Source: Candidatus Omnitrophota bacterium
GTDB lineage: Bacteria; Omnitrophota; Gorgyraeia; Zapsychrales; Zapsychraceae
Assembly (NCBI GenBank): GCA_018062515.1
Contig: JAGOSC010000057.1
Coordinates: 1-14,559, forward strand
Direction of reading: 5' to 3'
DNA length: 14,559 nucleotides
In this document: positions 12,966-14,559 of the stretch, in pieces
How positions within the stretch are numbered: position 1 is the first letter of the stretch
Layout of the letters: each line of letters opens with the position of its first letter
Translations under genes and position numbers: made by a program
The notes under the pieces: model-generated
Seen by the model: only the letters and a program-made list of their open reading frames with translations
What the model was told of the DNA's origin: nothing
Database searches by the model: none

Positions 12966-14525
12966 ATGAAAAGAATAATCCTGTTATTTGTTTTTTTACT
13001 GTCAGGTTTTTTGTTTACCCCGCCTAGTTTTGCCAATAATTTTCTCAGTAATCCCGGTTTTGAAAACGACTTCCAGGGTTGGACCGTGATCGGTGCTAAT
13101 TGGCAGGCTCAAAACATCGTCGTTAATGAAGGGTTGGTCTCTGTTAAAAATACAATTGCCATTGGAACGGTGGATTATTTCGCCGCGGTCCAACAAACCA
13201 TAACAGTTACTTCCACAAAACTCTACGCCAAACTCAATATCAAGGCAACGCTTCCTGCAACATCGCTAGCGCGTGCGGGTGTTTTATTGGTCTTTAAAAA
13301 CAACGCGAATGTGGAAGTCGGCCGAGCTCAAGACATCATTGGAGGCACAACCGGCTGGCGAACATTATTTATTGATGCCACTGTCCCTGCGGGAGCGACC
13401 AAGGTTGATTTTCAGGCATTTGTTTTTACTCCTAGAACCGATACGATTGCCAATGGCGGACAGATTTATTTTGACGCCGCGATTTTATCCCAAGATCCTT
13501 TAACGGGTTACCAAACTGGTCTTATTAACGGTGATTTTGAAAATGGAACAAGCGATTGGAATGAGTTTAGCTACGACATTCCTGCTGTTGCGGTTACAAC
13601 GCCCGTGCAAGAAGGTGCACTCGCGGCCAAAAAAGTCATTAATACCGCGGGTGGAGAATATTTTGGACAGATCTTCCAGGACATCTATTATGACACGGCT
13701 GGAACTTTGTATCCGGCCGATACATTTGTCAACGCCAGAGGGTTTGTGTCGCCCGCGATTAATCCGATCAAAAGAACCGTGACAGGAGTCAAGCTGGAAT
13801 ACTTAAACGCGAGCGGCACCGTTCTTGATTCGGTACAAAAAGTTGTTGAAGGGACATCCGGTTACCGCGATCTTTATGTTTTCGGAACAACGCCTACAGG
13901 TACTAAGGTTGTCCGTGTTAGCAACATCATTTATGCGAATGCGGCTGACGCTCCTGCGGGGGGAACGGTGTATTTGGATAATTTTCTCTTTAGCCGGACG
14001 CCGTTGACAGGATATCCCACTCAGGAGATCAAGCTAATCAATGGAAATTTTGAAAACGGTTTAAGCGACTGGAGTGATCAGTTCTTTCCGGCTGCCGTGA
14101 ATGCCACTGTGTTTCACTCTGGGAATTATTCCGCTCAATTGACTGTCACCAACGCTGTTCTAAATCAGAATTATTATAGTGAAATTGCGAAGACAATCGA
14201 CGTGACCTCCGGAAAAATCATACAGCGCGCGCGCGTTTTTGCTAAATCCGCTTCCAAGACGGCTGTTGGAGAATTCCGTTTAGAATTTTTAAATGCAGCC
14301 GGCGCAGTCATCGTCAGCGCAACCCGGACAAGAAGCATTACCGGAACAACAAACTGGCAAGAATTGTATTTAACGAATATCACCGTTCCTAGAAAGGCAG
14401 TTAAAATGCGGGTCATCTGCTCGTTGTTTGCCCCACAAGGAAGTAACTCGGTTAATGACACCGTCTATTTTGACGACGCGTTGATTTCATACGCTCTGAT
14501 CATCTCTGTGAATCAATCAAAGTAA
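12966..14525 (+). CDS. Secreted protein with three tandem beta-sandwich (CBM-like) repeats
   Basis: A 519-residue protein. The start at 12966 is chosen over an upstream in-frame ATG at 12924 because AAGGAG lies just ahead and a textbook signal peptide follows (MKRIILLFVFLLSGFLF ... SFA, cleavage likely near residue 23). The mature part is three repeats beginning NPGFENDFQGW (29), NGDFENGTSDW (188) and NGNFENGLSDW (359), each about 160-170 residues and ending in a G-x-x-YFD(D/A)-like strand; the first two are followed by the linker PLTGY. The N-x-F-E-N-G-x-x-x-W opening is characteristic of galactose-binding-like/CBM4-9-type jelly-roll domains. There is no catalytic domain, no membrane anchor, no PEP-CTERM and no LPXTG-type signal, so it is predicted periplasmic or extracellular; carbohydrate binding is possible but unproven. 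It is transcribed alone from its own promoter as far as visible. Confidence 0.85.
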   Translation: MKRIILLFVFLLSGFLFTPPSFANNFLSNPGFENDFQGWTVIGANWQAQNIVVNEGLVSVKNTIAIGTVDYFAAVQQTITVTSTKLYAKLNIKATLPATSLARAGVLLVFKNNANVEVGRAQDIIGGTTGWRTLFIDATVPAGATKVDFQAFVFTPRTDTIANGGQIYFDAAILSQDPLTGYQTGLINGDFENGTSDWNEFSYDIPAVAVTTPVQEGALAAKKVINTAGGEYFGQIFQDIYYDTAGTLYPADTFVNARGFVSPAINPIKRTVTGVKLEYLNASGTVLDSVQKVVEGTSGYRDLYVFGTTPTGTKVVRVSNIIYANAADAPAGGTVYLDNFLFSRTPLTGYPTQEIKLINGNFENGLSDWSDQFFPAAVNATVFHSGNYSAQLTVTNAVLNQNYYSEIAKTIDVTSGKIIQRARVFAKSASKTAVGEFRLEFLNAAGAVIVSATRTRSITGTTNWQELYLTNITVPRKAVKMRVICSLFAPQGSNSVNDTVYFDDALISYALIISVNQSK

Positions 14526-14559
14526 TAAAGGCAGGGCAAACGCATTAAAATTTAAAAAG

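Overview
The window is an AT-rich bacterial chromosomal segment with about 15 well-supported protein genes and a few small ones, all on the + strand and tightly packed. Most have clear Shine-Dalgarno sequences, and there are several ATGA overlaps. No rRNA, tRNA, CRISPR array, transposase or integrase was seen. The mix of tandem UspA protein, receiver-only response regulators, DUF883/ElaB-like and DUF2934 small stress proteins, ATP-dependent PEP carboxykinase, fermentative D-lactate dehydrogenase and a GemA/DUF1018 domain suggests an uncultured Gram-negative lineage with a partly fermentative lifestyle. Candidatus Omnitrophota or a similar group is my best guess, but it is not proven by the sequence.

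Layout: 1-435 is the 3' part of a YbaK-type aminoacyl-tRNA deacylase. 462-1445 is a tandem universal stress protein. 1530-3285 is a run of a receiver-only response regulator, a small winged-helix protein (ATGA overlap), a DUF883 membrane-anchored protein, a two-helix membrane protein and a DUF2934 protein (ATGA overlap). 3286-3588 holds a hairpin and a promoter. 3589-5802 is pckA plus a GNAT acetyltransferase. 5803-6155 is a spacer with a promoter. 6156-7154 is an unusual open frame joining a GemA/DUF1018 domain to an exported monohaem cytochrome c. 7261-7413 is a 50-residue basic protein. 7576-10125 is a run of a 65-residue protein, a second receiver-only regulator, a PAS-PAS-GAF-GGDEF diguanylate cyclase and a 45-residue protein carrying half a DUF2934 motif. 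10263-12613 is D-lactate dehydrogenase overlapping a DASS/SLC13 anion transporter. 12966-14525 is a secreted protein of three tandem beta-sandwich-like repeats behind its own consensus sigma70-type promoter.

The most notable observation is a 44-nt promoter module present four times (1439, 3471, 6066, 7471) and aligning without gaps. A palindrome TAGGTA-N4-TACCTA (or close variant) is followed at a fixed distance by YGYAYA and then by a -10-like TATATT; no recognisable -35 box is present. The palindrome centre sits near -42.5 relative to the inferred start, the place expected of a class II activator site. The four modules precede the receiver/winged-helix operon, pckA-GNAT, the GemA-cytochrome gene and the second receiver/diguanylate cyclase operon. 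I infer a local regulon that links two-component-type signalling, c-di-GMP, stress proteins, the PEP/oxaloacetate node and a cytochrome, in which the signalling genes are themselves members. The regulator that binds the palindrome is not identified; a NarL/FixJ-type or other dimeric activator is possible.
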